A stretch of 64,000 nucleotides of DNA from the NCBI GenBank assembly GCA_029204225.1, contig CM055092.1, forward strand, positions 85,914,032 through 85,978,031, written 5' to 3'. Positions 13,188-27,419 of the stretch are shown here, one piece after another. Numbering within the stretch: position 1 is the first letter of the stretch; each line of letters opens with the position of its first letter. The position numbers were made by a program, and so were the translations under genes. The notes under the pieces are model-generated. The model had not been told where the DNA came from. It ran no database searches and saw only the letters and a list, made by a program, of their open reading frames with translations. Source of the stretch: Diphasiastrum complanatum (taxonomy: Eukaryota; Streptophyta; Lycopodiopsida; Lycopodiales; Lycopodiaceae).

Positions 13188-16100
13188 ATGGCAAAAATGG
13201 GAGAGTCCATTTTGAGTGAAAGTAGCAAATTGGACGGGATTTCCAACTATGCAGTGTGAAAATTCAGAATGAAAAACATACTGATGGAGAAAGACGTGTG
13301 GGAAGTCGTCACAGGTGATGAGAGAAGGCCGCCAAATTAAGCAGACATCAAAGTGTTCGACAAAAAGATGAGAAAAGCTTTGACCTTCATTAACTTGTCA
13401 GTGAAGGATCACATCATTACCGACATTTGTGATGCTATTACACCCAGACATGCATGGGATGTGCTAAAGGAGCAGTTCGAGACGTCAAATCCGTCAAGAA
13501 TCATATTTCTGAAGTCAAAGTTGAATAGTGCCCGCATGGAGCAAGGAGAGCACATTCAGACGTACATGACCAGAATCAAGACAATGAGAAATGAACTGCA
13601 TTCTATTGGTGAGTGCATACGTGATGTGGAACTGGTGCACAATGCATTGTGCATCATTGCAGAACCCTATCAGATGTTTGTGAGCAGAATAGCATCAAGA
13701 GAAAGATTGCCAACCTTTGACGAGCTCACAGGAATCTTGATGTAGGAAGAGCAACGGCGAGAAATGGTAAAATCTAGGCGTCAAAATGCTGACGATCAGG
13801 CACTTGCGACACGCCAAAAACAAGGCAAGGGCAAGGGCAAGAAGAAGTCTAAACAACAATTTGCCAAATCTCAGGAGGATGAGGGATCTTCTAGTAAAAC
13901 TAAGAAGAAAGGCAAGTGCTTCCATTGTGGTAAAAAAGGGCCATTGGAAGAGTGAATGTCGCAAATTCCTGGCAGAACAAAGCAAGGGGAAACCAAAACA
14001 AGTAGGTAACCTTGTCGATGAGGTGAGATTGAAGACTCTAGCATCTTCATATCTGCATTGTCAACTAATCAAGATGATCAAGCATGGTATATTGACTCAG
14101 GAGCCACAAGACACATGACAGGTAACAAGAATTGGTTCAGTAGTTTGAAGGTGTTGGATAATGGAACATCTGTTTCACAAGCAAATAGTAAGGTGTGCAT
14201 GATCAAGGGGATAGGCACCGTTTCAATCCAACTACCTGATGGCAAAACCAGGATAATCAGGGAGGTACTTTACGTACTAGGTTTGAAGAAAAATTTACTT
14301 TCTGTTGGAGTCATTACTGATCAAAAGTTGAAAGTAGAATTTGCCCATGATCGTTGCTTTGTGAAGGACGCAAACCAAAAGTTCAAAGTTATTGCGGATG
14401 GAGTAAGAGAGCCCAATACAAAATTGTACAAGTTGAATGCTACAATTAAGGGGCAACATGGACTTGTATCGTCCATTCCTTTGCAAACTGAGTTGTGGCA
14501 TAAGAGGCTTGGTCACTTGAACTTGGGAAGCCTCAGTTTGATGAAAAAATTGGAGATGATAACAAGATTGCCTACCATAGAAGATCACTTGAAATCGATG
14601 TGCGAATCTTGTGTATATGGGAAGCAGCATCGAGAGAAGCTCAATAAAGGGGGTGTTGTAAGAGCAAAGAACATCCTGGATTTAATCCACACATATTTAT
14701 GTGGGCCTATGAGGACCATGTCCTTAGGTAAAGCCTTCTATTTCATGACCTTTATTGATGACATGTCACGTAAGACGTGGATCTACTTCTTGAAGAAGAA
14801 ATCAGATGCATTTGATAACTTCAAGAGCTTCAAAGCATTGGTCAAAAATCAGACAAGTAGGAAGATCAAAGTCCTAAGATCAGATAGTGGAGGTGAGTAC
14901 AAGTCTAATGACTTCAATGATCTTTGTGATCAATTTGGGATTAAAAGACAATTTACACAAGCTCATACTCCTGCTCTCAATGGTGTAGTTGAGCGCAAAA
15001 ATCGTACGATTGTGGAAAGTGCCAGATCTATGCTAGCTGAGATGAAACTACCAAAAGATTTTTGGTCAAAAGCACGTAGCACGACAGTCTATCTTTTCAA
15101 AATAGAAGTCCTACCATTGCCATACCAAAGATAACACATGAGGAAGCATTCACGAAGAAGAAGCCAAAGGTGAACCACTTGCAAATCTTTGGATGTAAGG
15201 CCTTTGTACACATTCCTAAGGAACAGAGACGTAAACTTGATGTAAAAGCTATCAAGTGCATATTCTTAGGATATGATGATCGTGTGAAGGGCTATAGATG
15301 TTTTAATCCAATCGAAAACAAAATCCATATAAGCCGTGATGTTATTTTTGATGAATCCAAGATGTAAGACGAGGATGCTGAGAAGATAGACACATCCAGT
15401 GGGAAAGATGGTATAGTGAGAATACCACCTGATGATGATCCATTCATTGACCTTCCGAGTGATGAACATGAGGATACATCTCAAGATACTACTACTCAAC
15501 CTCAAGAAACAGGTTGGAGAGGTAGGGACAAACCTTTTGGTGAAAAAAGGATTGAAGTTGCAGGTGACAAACGCAAGGAGAAGGATGTACTGTGGGATAC
15601 ATTTTCACCAAGAAGCCGATCACCTGACAGAAAGCTCCCTAAGTGGTTTGAGATATTGATGGAGAGCTGCGACATAGATGACTTTCCAGGATCATCTAAC
15701 CAGGGAGAGCTACGAAGATCAACAAGAGAGAAGATACTACCTGAAAGGTATGAAGCAAATTATGCTCTCTTATCTAGCATTATTCAAATCAAAGAACCTT
15801 CGACTTATGGTGAAGCGAAGAATGATGACATTTGGGTCAAGGCCATGGGAGAGGAGATGGAGTCAATAGTAAGCATAGCACATGGGACTTAGTAGAACCA
15901 CCAGTTGGCAAGAAACCCATTGGTTGCAGATGGGTATACAGGACTAAGTACCATGCAGATGGAAGTATAGCAAAGCACAAAGCAAGATTGGTGATCAAAG
16001 GGTACGCACAAAATAAAGGCATCGACTATGAGGAGACCTTTTGCGCCGGTTTGTAAGTGGAATACTCTACATCTACTTATTGCTTTAGCTTTACATTTTG

Positions 16101-17326
16101 GTTGGCCTTTGCATCAGATGGATGTGAAATCCGCTTTTCTACGTGGTGAGTTGGAAGAAGAAGTGTTCATGGATCAACCTGAAGGCTTTGTAACGAAAGG
16201 ACAGGAAAATAAAGTATGTCACTTGAAGAAAGCGCTTTATGGTCTTAAACAAGCACCACGTGCGTGGTATAGCAGGATTGATGCCTACTTTCGTTCAAAG
16301 GGGATGGTGAGAACACATTCTGATCCAAATCTATATGTCTTATGCTTTGATGGTACGGTTGCTTTGATTGCTCTTTATGTTGATGACTTGATTATTACGG
16401 AAAATAATCAAGAGATGATAGACATGATCAAGAAAGACCTCATGGAACAATTTGAGATGACAGATCTCAGCCTGATGCATTACTGCCTTGGAGTAGAAGT
16501 GTGGCAAAATAAACATGAAGTGGGTTTGACACAGGTGAAGTATATCAAAGAGTTGTTGCATAGGTTTAGGTTGCAGGATTGCAAACCAATAAACACTCCT
16601 ATTGAACCAGGTAAAAGGCTTTCTAAGTTTGATGAGTTACAGTCATTTGATGCTACGCTATATAGACAGTTAGTAGGAAGTTTTATTTACCTTACCACAA
16701 CTAGACCAGATATATGCTATGTTGTTGGCATTGTAAGTCGGTTTATGGCAGCACCTACGGAAACGCATTGGAAGACAGCTAAACGCATTTTGCATTATGT
16801 GAAAGGCACTTGAGAGTATGGCTTGATTTACAGGAAGCATGATGGTTTACCTTAGTTGTGTGGCTATGTGGATGCGGACTGGGGAGGTGACTATGATGAT
16901 TGTAGATCCACCACATGATATATATTCCAGTTTTGTGGTAGTTGCTTTCCTAGTCTAGTAAGAAGCAAAGTACAATTGCTCTTTCCACCATAGAAGCAGA
17001 GTATAAGGCAATGTGTAGTGCAGCACAGGAAGCTATATGGTTGAGACAAATCTTGGAAGAAGTTGGCATGAAGCAAAAAAATCCCACGACATTACATAGC
17101 GATAGTCAGAGTGGCATTCAGCTAGCAAAAAATCCAGTGTTCCATGCGAGAACTAAACACATTGAGATTCAATATCACTTCATACGTGAGAGGCTGCTGA
17201 GTCGTGAAATTCATGTTGTTCATTGTAGCACAGAAGAACAACTAGCTGATATTTTCACTAAGCCACTTACTGGAGAAAAGTTTGATAAGTTTAATTCAAA
17301 GCTTTCTATACTTAAAGTTTGTTGAC
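13188..17326 (+). pseudogene. copia gag-pol polyprotein, inactivated
   Basis: Gag starts at ATG 13,188, with stops near 13,258, 13,336 and 13,743. The UBN2-type core reads HAWDVLKEQFETSNPSR. The zinc knuckle CFHCGKKG-HWKSEC is split by a one-base shift near 13,938. The protease motif is DSGATRHMTG at 14,092. The integrase zinc region is H-RLGHLN...C-SCVYGK. The first catalytic Asp is replaced: IHTYLCGPM where the family has HTD. The later RSDSGGEY and LNGVVERKNR are kept. The frame breaks at about 15,130, 15,365, 15,890 and 16,054. The reverse transcriptase keeps KALYGLKQAPRAWY and ALYVDD. RNase H shows VDADWGGDYDDCRSTT and TKHIEIQYHFIRE and ends at 17,326. Confidence 0.93.
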
Positions 17327-17369
17327 TTTAAAGCTATGTATATGACTGTATAAAAAGTGACTCTACTTT

Positions 17370-17389
17370 AAGGGAGAGAATTAGAATTA
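17370..17389 (+). promoter_or_regulatory. Polypurine tract
   Basis: AAGGGAGAGAATTAGAATTA lies directly before the 3' LTR. Confidence 0.75.
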
Positions 17390-17652
17390 AAGTTAGAATC
17401 ATTGTGTTACTGTACTGTGGGTCCTATCAATGGATAAGGATCAGTTGGCCTCACCACGAGGCAAGTCGATGGGACACGCGTCCCGCCAACGGCAACCTGG
17501 ATCATGCATGGGTTGCCTGAGTGAACAACTATATGTACAGTGTAATTTCATTTTGAGAAATACAGTTGCTATGTGAGCTTGTTGTGGAGAGTGCTTTCGG
17601 TCTGTGTTACTGTGTAGCATGATCTGTGTTCCTATGCAAAGCAAATTCTAAG
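17390..17652 (+). repeat. 3' LTR of the copia element
   Basis: About 95% identical to 11,630-11,892 by visual comparison. It ends GCAAATTCTAAG and is followed by TCATA. Confidence 0.93.
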
Positions 17653-18281
17653 TCATAAATCAAAAGATAGATTCCAAACTTTTCATCCAACATGAAGTAG
17701 AGTAGGTGAAGATGAGTATCAAACCTAGTAAATCCAGCTCTCTTGAGTCCATAACAAACCTCAATAAGCTCACCAATGAGATCTCCCTTGCCTTGAAAAA
17801 ATTGCCTCTCGATTTGCTCCATGTAGTCTTCTCCGAGCAACCTTTTGTCATCTCGATCATGAGTGATCAATTCACAATCATAGAATCCTTTGAGTTGATG
17901 AAGGGATGTGAGATCCATGCCTTGGATCTTCCCAAGAACCAATCTTCGATTGATCTTTCCTTCATAAGACTCCCTCTTAATGATTGCATCATAAGAAGTA
18001 GAAACCTCAAAAACATTAGAAGCCATGAAAAAAATGATTAGTACCTTCAACATAAGGATGATTGAAGTACTCTCTTTTTTCAATGTTTTAGGTAATGACT
18101 CATATGATAATGATTCTTCCTCACTATCATTCACAATGACATTATTCGAAGTACATCCTTCTTTTAAAGAGAGTAGATCACATGGTTCTATCAAGAGACT
18201 TGGTGAGGGAGAGGAAGAACCATGGTCCCTTCCCAAAACAACTGACTTTGAACTACAAGAAGAGAAGGCATGGTCATTCAT
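17653..18281 (-). pseudogene. 5' part of a reading frame split by a copia insertion
   Basis: An open minus-strand frame begins at 18,281 and reaches the copia boundary at 17,653 without a stop. Text includes RRLVLGKIQGMDLTSLHQLK and GFTRFDTHLHLLYFMLDEKF. Joined in silico with 11,624-11,405 it gives one frame of 283 codons including the stop. A hAT-like MITE starts exactly at its apparent start codon, so the true 5' end may lie beyond 18,481. The family is not recognised; it could be a host gene or an older transposon gene. As it stands it is broken. Confidence 0.65.
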
Positions 18282-18481
18282 AGTTGCAAGCCGATTCGAA
18301 TCGGCCGATTTGTCCCAGTTCGAACTGTTTAGCTCGGTTCAAATTGGCAAATGGTTCGAATCGTTTGTTTATATATTTTTTGGTTTTGGGCAAAACCGAT
18401 TGAAACCGGATAGAACTGTTTCCTGGTTCGAATTGGTTCCGAACGGTCCGATGGTTCGAACCACGGTTCGATGCAACTATG
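18279..18481. mobile_element. hAT-like MITE with TTCGAA palindromes
   Basis: Terminal inverted repeats CATAGTTGCA (18,279-18,288) and TGCAACTATG (18,472-18,481) bracket about 200 bp full of palindromic words built on TTCGAA and GGTTCGAA. The CATAG end is shared with the MITE at 56,606-56,815. No clear 8 bp duplication is seen here. Confidence 0.7.
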
Positions 18482-18817
18482 CTTCCGAGAGGGACTCCAT
18501 TACATATTTCAAACACGGCCTCAAACTCTGGAAAGCAAATTACATAACTTAGAGCTATTTAGAACAAACCTATGCTTAGCATAGCGAACTGTAAAAGAAA
18601 AACATATAAAAAAACAAGCTTACAAGTGTGACAAGGGCTTTGTCATAATAATTCTTCACAACATCATCTTGGGAGAGTCAAATTATAGATTCATCCAGAA
18701 TATATATTGAGGTGGTTTTGTCAACTTCATTCACAATGGTTTTGTACTTCACAAGAATTTCTGTTTTCTTTCTATATTTCTTGAGCAGAAGACTTATCGT
18801 TCTTCACAATCTGTTAC

Positions 18818-19241
18818 ACTGGCAATTTGGATATGGTTCTTGCTTGTTACGCAAGCATGACCTGGTTATTGCACGCTTATTGTCAGGGTATGTTGATGCG
18901 TTTGCAGGAATTTCTTTTCATTTTGGTTAAGTCAGCTTATACAAGGTTAACTTCTCATAAGAAAAATTGCAACAAATTCATATTTTAATCATTGATGTGC
19001 ACAGATGGGCTCCAACTACAAAAGAACCATTCTTAAGGAGAGTATTGTGCAGTCACTGCAAGGATGGCATCAGAAGGCACATCAAAAATCAAAGCTTGGC
19101 AAAGTCCATGAGAGCTCTGTAGGAGATTCTGCTATAGATAGCCTCAATGGTGGCTCAAGAAGTACTCATACTAAGTGGAGTTGGAATATGTTCAAGCATC
19201 GTCAGAGAATGAGTTTAGGCAACAATCTATGCCCATTCTAA
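18818..19241 (+). pseudogene. MLO-like C-terminal exon relic
   Basis: The exon at about 18,818-18,887 reads HWQFGYGSCLLRKHDLVIAR before a GTATGT donor. This matches the segment before the last membrane span of MLO proteins (W-FG--SC...I-R). The next exon starts after CACAG at 19,005 with MGSNYKRTILKESIVQSLQG, the family's conserved MGS-(F/Y)KR-I start of the calmodulin-binding tail. It continues W-QKAHQKSK and stops at 19,241. The expected LCSY-TLPLYALV-Q segment between them is absent or decayed, and no upstream MLO exons are seen. It is a fragment of a gene like the one at 50,483. Confidence 0.75.
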
Positions 19242-21238
19242 GAACTGCACCTTCATCTCCTCCCCGTATGATGACAGATGGCAGATTCAGCAGCACATTC
19301 CATAGATAGCTGAACCCAGAGCCAAGGTGCATTTCATGTCGTGAACACCTCTATGTTAACACATGTTTCGAATTGCATTCTGACAAAACCTGCAAGCAAG
19401 CAGGTTTCCAGTCTTTACCATGGTGAGTCTGTTTGCTATGAAAAAGGTTTTATTTTTGTCAAGGAATGCCTTCAGCATGAAAATATTGCATCTCGAAGCC
19501 ATCCATCTGCAGTTGGGAGGGCGCTTGTACATACAGAAATCTACCGTTTGCGTCTAATTTGAGTCCCCAGTATTCTGGATTCATGCTGAATCTGAGAATG
19601 AGGACCTCTGCCTATACTTGAGAAATCATACAAAGACTGCAAATGTTCTCCAAACTGTTCCGGAGCGTTTTCTCACTGCAGTTTTTATTTGTACTAGCTT
19701 GCGGATTCTGTTTTGAGGCTTCTATTACGATTCTCATCATAGTGAATGAGCAACTGTACCCTTTTGCCTCAAATACATCATACTGTCAAAAAATGCACTG
19801 TACATGTTAATTCTTTCTTCTTTTTTATCTCAAGGCTTTCATAAGCATAAAAAGAAATTTTCCGGAAATTGTATTTCTCCAATATTTGATCCATCTGATT
19901 TGCAGCTGTCAGCCCTTGAACATGGACTGTGAGAATAGAAGGATCTTTTTTACCCTTGATCTCACTTCTTGAACATGCATTATCTTTTTGCTAATGTTCA
20001 GATACTTTTGAGTTTTTAGGTCTACATATTTTTTTACTGGTCTACTAATTGGTCCACCATATGCTCCTATGACATTGGTGAGCTTTCTTCCTTGTGACCA
20101 ACTGAACTACTAAACTAGCAAGGAGATTCTTATGAGCTTAATTACCATCGCATAAGAACAATAGAGCATATAATTTGTTTAATTCACACATCATTAAAAA
20201 TATAGTGTCATATTATATCATCATGCACGTAAAAAGAATTCTAATCACAAAATCATATTACAATATTATGCAATTTAAGGCACAACCGTCTGTCCATACA
20301 TACGTATAAAAATTATAAAATTCACCGATAAAGTGAGGGAATGAATGTCCTACTCCTTGCGAAGGCCCCTAGAGAAACCTTCCAAGAAGCTATGACTGGG
20401 TTATGGTTTATTGGGTACTAAGAGAGTTAGCATCCTGACACTTGGTGATTGGCTCAATAACTCTAAAATGCCCTTGACTTATAAGAAATTTATAATTGGC
20501 ACATAATGTCAAATAGAGAACTACATGCATGGTATGTTCATTGTTCATGACAATGCCCTGTTTTAAAAGTGTGGTCGATAAAAGTTGCAGCTTTTGCAAA
20601 ATATATGTCACAAAATTGCACGTGTTGTAGGTGGATTATTGGTGTACACATATGAAAAAAGTGCATCATGTGAACAGATGGCTGCTATTCACGCTGAACT
20701 AACGCAACATGATATTTGAAAATCAATATCTCCTTTCAGGTTGACTTTAATATTCAAAGAATCCAATCAATGTTGATAGCAGCTAACTACCCATCTTGAG
20801 AGATTGCAACTGAGGCCCCATACTAACTACCTAAGGCCCCATGCCAAGAAGTTACACATATGTTTACCTACAAATGAGCCCATTCTTTCATTTAGTAGAT
20901 ATTTTACACTCATATCCCAATTTTCTTGGTCCGATCATCGTTTGAATGTAAAACCATTTTCATAGCACCAAAATTACAAAGCTAGGGTCATGATGTTACT
21001 TCATACAAAATAATAGATTTGACCATGAAAAAATATGCTACATGTACTATGAACCACATACAGTATCTCATATTTTGAACATTACGTTTTCAATCCTATT
21101 ACTTAGATTTATCTTCATCCAAATAGGATCATAGAAAAATAATTCTATGGTCGTAACAAGAATATTGAAAAATCGTAGAGAGACTTCAATCAATTGCATA
21201 CATGTCATTCAAAGTGCACTTGAAATGCAATTTCCTAT

Positions 21239-21241
<3 letters not shown>
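19242..21241. other. Non-coding, AT-rich
   Basis: It may include old 3' untranslated sequence of the MLO relic. No gene, repeat family or RNA was recognised. Confidence 0.5.

Positions 21242-21328
<87 letters not shown>
21242..21328. repeat. (CT)43 microsatellite
   Basis: An uninterrupted CT run of 87 bp. Confidence 0.98.
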
Positions 21329-24219
<2,891 letters not shown>

Positions 24220-25572
24220 ATGGCCACACATAATCGGAGACCAAGAGGAACCATTGATGCAATCAATATTTGCAATGAAAAAAATGCAGAAGATCAATGG
24301 AGACCAAGAATATATAAAAAATATCAATGGATCTTGATGCATCCCTCTGTAAAAGGCTCATTCCGGAAAAGAAAAAGATCGGATAACATATATAGAAGCT
24401 CTTGGAAAGGCAGGATAATGGATTTCAAAGTATCACTTGTCGGTCAATCTATAACGGAAGTTTTAGTTCAGCATGCTTATCTTCACAATGAGCTCAACAT
24501 TCATGATTTGAATCCAAATGATAGAAGAAAATGCAATTGTAAGTTTTCAGATTTAATTTCTTTAGAGCTAGCATGTTTTTAGAATTATATTTTTCTTGTG
24601 ATGTTTTTGTTGGTTTTGCAGATTTGTATCCATAAAAAAAAATAAAAATTGCTGAATGGCAAACAGTTCAATCAATTGTAGGAATAATCGATGTCATACA
24701 TTCGGATATCGGTATTTTACAATATAGATGTTGTTATCCAAAATCACTTTTAGAGTCAGGAGTTTTCTTTTATGATCACACCTATTTTCCTGATAAAAAT
24801 GGTTTAGTTGGTAGATTAGAGCCATATCCTCTAACAGATTTTTCGAGTGGAATGGATTTCTCTTGATGCAGCAATTTCAGAACGTTTTCGATCTAGGCTA
24901 TATATTGATATTCAGAGTATATTAAAATCTAACATTGGATCAAAGAATAATAGATTAAGTTGGTATCTATCTTTTACTATTTTTGTTGATTTTTTTTTTT
25001 TCAAATGCAATGTTCGGAAAACAAAAACAATGTTTATTTGTAAGGACTTGAGTGCTGAAATAATCGCCGAGTTGTTGGATGATGGTTAGGATATGAAACA
25101 AAATCAGCAAGTTGAGTGCATAGTATGTTACTCATCAATGACATTTAGATATCACATCGAAAAACAAATGCTCACTTTGTTGTTGTATTATAGAAGATGG
25201 ATTAAATGCAAAAAAGTTTGGAAGCCATGTGATCAAGATTTTGGTATAAACCCTCAAGAGCTTCAGATAACAGTGAAAAGAAATGACAACATTCTTGCAA
25301 TAGTTGAGGTCGAGAAAGATTGGTGTCTCAATCACATTCGATCAAGACTAGACATGTTGCAATTCAATCTACCTCGATACTATCAATTTCGATTGAATGG
25401 TGTAAAAGTACGTTATGCCATATGAAAATATATTTTTTTTCTATTTCTAAGTGAATCAGTTTAAAAATATATATTAACTAAAACAATTTCTCTTGTGTAG
25501 GTAAGAGTAAGGCAGGAAGAGCATATAAAATACAAAGATATTGGAACATCCATTGAAATTGAAGATCCATAG
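24220..25572 (+). pseudogene. Unrecognised spliced gene, decayed
   Basis: Exon 1 (24,220-24,538) starts at ATG and ends at a GTAAGT donor. It is basic at first (PSVKGSFRKRKRSD) and then reads ELNIHDLNPNDRRKCN. Exon 2 follows TTTTGCAG at 24,622 and is in phase but has a TAA at 24,633-24,635. It continues IAEWQTVQSIVGIIDVIHSD, suffers a frameshift near 24,850, and has a TAG at 25,087-25,089. It then runs to a donor at 25,408 (FNLPRYYQFRLNGVK|GTACGT). The last exon (25,501-25,572) reads VRVRQEEHIKYKDIGTSIEI and ends in TAG. The long conserved frame with splice sites argues for a once-real gene. The last 60 residues could form a ubiquitin-like fold (weak guess). No family recognised. Confidence 0.55.
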
Positions 25573-25689
25573 ATTATGAACAATGGAATTTTGAATTATG
25601 TAATACATTTTTTTGTATACATTAATTTTGAAAATATATGAACCACTTTTTCTACGAGGCTCTTTCATTTCTATAAATCTTCATTTCCA

Positions 25690-25790
25690 AGGTGCAAACA
25701 CAATGTAATTGCAACTGGATAATATGAGTTTTCGATAACAAGATTCATTGTCTTCTGCACGAAATGCATTATCTCCATTGGAGAGATTTT
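25690..25790 (-). pseudogene. Duplicated relic of an exon of the 98-codon gene
   Basis: The minus strand reads ISPMEIMHFVQKTMNLVIEN, close to VSPMEIMHFRQETIKLVIEN of the intact exon at 26,403-26,260. The remainder diverges and has no splice partner. Confidence 0.7.
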
Positions 25791-25879
25791 CGGTCACTTG
25801 AACTCCAGTGACCACTACAATCAGATATCGAATCGACGCTTGCCCTTGTTAAAGTCTCGAATATATCGGTTGTATTTTT

Positions 25880-26092
25880 TGTCTTCATTGCCTTGGTCCG
25901 TATTGTCCTTGTCTTGGCATATTTAGATATGTTCAAAAGATGATCTGATCAAAGCTTTGCCGCAACAAATCTAAGTGAATTTATGTCACATGTTTGGATT
26001 GGTTGTGGCAAAGGTTCGATCAGATCATCTTTCTGAACTTATCCAAAAAAAACCATGGTAAAGGCAAGGCATACCAAGGCTATGAAAAACAA
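25880..26092. other. Long imperfect hairpin (fold-back MITE or miRNA-like)
   Basis: The arm at 25,930-25,971 pairs with 25,997-26,039, including a perfect 13 bp core AGATGATCTGATC. Pairing extends outward at lower quality through GCCTTGG / CCAAGGC to about 25,880 and 26,092. The loop is about 25 bp. It lies between the two copies of the duplicated exon. It could be a MITE or a young small-RNA precursor. Confidence 0.65.
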
Positions 26093-26259
26093 ACATGTAG
26101 GAAAACCATAGAAATTGAAGATGAATGAATAATAACCTGAATTAATAACATGAAAACAAACATATAAGAACAACCATAGAAAACTGTAAATATATTTCTA
26201 TAAAAATTTTCTGTACATGTGTCTCATCCACATCAAGTGAGACCAACTTTTTATCAGTA

Positions 26260-26943
26260 TCAACTATCTATGATCTCTACATTCATTTCTCCAGTTGGAA
26301 GTAACTTGGGTGGAGAACACTCTGTCACTACAACTGGATATGAATTTTCGATTACAAGCTTTATGGTCTCCTGCCTGAAGTGCATTATCTCCATTGGAGA
26401 GACCTTCGGGCATTTAAATTGAAAAAACAAAAACACAATTAAATGTTATTAATCAAAGATTAGTTATTAGGAATGTGAGTATGAAAAAAAAAAATACAAT
26501 TAAATGTTATTAATCGAAGATAACCTTTTCCAGATTAAGAATTTCATCTTGTAGTGCAATCCAATTGAAAAAGTGTCTGGCATTGCATACCGTATACCAA
26601 CCACAGCTAACAAAATCAACCTGCTGGGAGGACTACAGTATCCAATATAAACGAAAGTTAGTATCAAAATTTTAACATTATGAAATATCGGATCAAGGCG
26701 CAAAATGTTATAATAAAATCTACAACAAAAACAAGCGCGCATCGAACCGATATCCAAAAAATATTGTTTGAATATCGAATTAGCGCGCACGATATGAAAA
26801 GAAACCAAACAATAACTACAAGGACGCGTCAAACCGATATTGATAAATTTTTACCTCTGCATCAATCATTTTCAGCTTCTTATATGCTATTGCATTTGGT
26901 ACTGGAAAGAGTTCCAATATTTTCTGGATATAGCTCCTGGCAG

Positions 26944-26990
<47 letters not shown>

Positions 26991-27285
26991 TGTATGTGTG
27001 TGTAATAGAGTTCATTTTTAAACAAACTAGATTACACACACTCTCATCATTGACATATAAGGACAACACATATAAGCTCCAATGATCACTGCAATCAGAA
27101 AACAATAAATATATGAGAATCAATGTGAAATCAGAATTCATATAAAAAATTCAACTTAATAAAATCTGATAGAAATTTACTTACTTTGTTATGTATGGGA
27201 GCACAAGAACTGGAGTCCCCAGTCTAACGTATTGGAGCATATCATCGTGCAGACTTTTGAAATCAGGGAAATCAAAAGCAGCCAT
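26260..27285 (-). CDS. Unrecognised small three-exon gene (98 aa)
   Basis: Minus-strand model. Exon 1 is 27,285-27,185 (ATG; donor GTAAGT), exon 2 is 26,576-26,525 (acceptor GCCAG; donor GTTATC), and exon 3 is 26,403-26,260 (acceptor CGAAG; stop TGA). Lengths of 101, 52 and 144 nt give a continuous frame of 99 codons with compatible phases. Start: MAAFDFPDFKSLHDDMLQYV. Middle: FFNWIALQDEILNLEK. End: ECSPPKLLPTGEMNVEIIDS. There is no signal peptide or obvious catalytic motif; a mildly hydrophobic stretch LGTPVLVLPYIT lies at about residues 22-33. Intron 1 (608 nt) carries a TG microsatellite. Exon 3 is also present as a relic at 25,690-25,790. The intron 2 donor is non-consensus apart from GT. 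The model rests on frame and splice logic alone. Confidence 0.5.
26945..27002. repeat. (TG)n microsatellite
   Basis: A TG run with two TATG interruptions, lying in intron 1 of the minus-strand 98-codon gene model. Confidence 0.97.
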
Positions 27286-27419
27286 GAATTGAAGCGGAAA
27301 CAATGTTACATCTATAAATAGTGGGGTCTGGAAAAACTCCATCCAATACTCAATTGCCCCCCTCCTACATTGTCCTCTAGCATTTTATCCCTACTTTCTA
27401 ATTCACATGTATCTAATTT

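Larger units (their letters stand above)
11630..17652 (+). mobile_element. Complete Ty1/copia element with LTRs and TSD
   Basis: It is bounded by two direct LTRs (11,630-11,892 and 17,390-17,652) and a 5 bp target-site duplication TCATA at 11,625-11,629 and 17,653-17,657. The internal order is primer site, about 1.28 kb of leader, gag, protease, integrase, reverse transcriptase, RNase H, polypurine tract, so it is copia. By eye the LTRs differ at about 12 of 263 positions (near 4.6%), meaning the insertion is not recent. Gag-pol carries several stops and frameshifts, so the copy is not autonomous. Confidence 0.95.

Noticed and set aside
26680-27141. Open frames across the TG microsatellite (Cys-Val or His-Thr runs)
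   Set aside because: Microsatellite artefacts lying in an intron of the minus-strand gene model.
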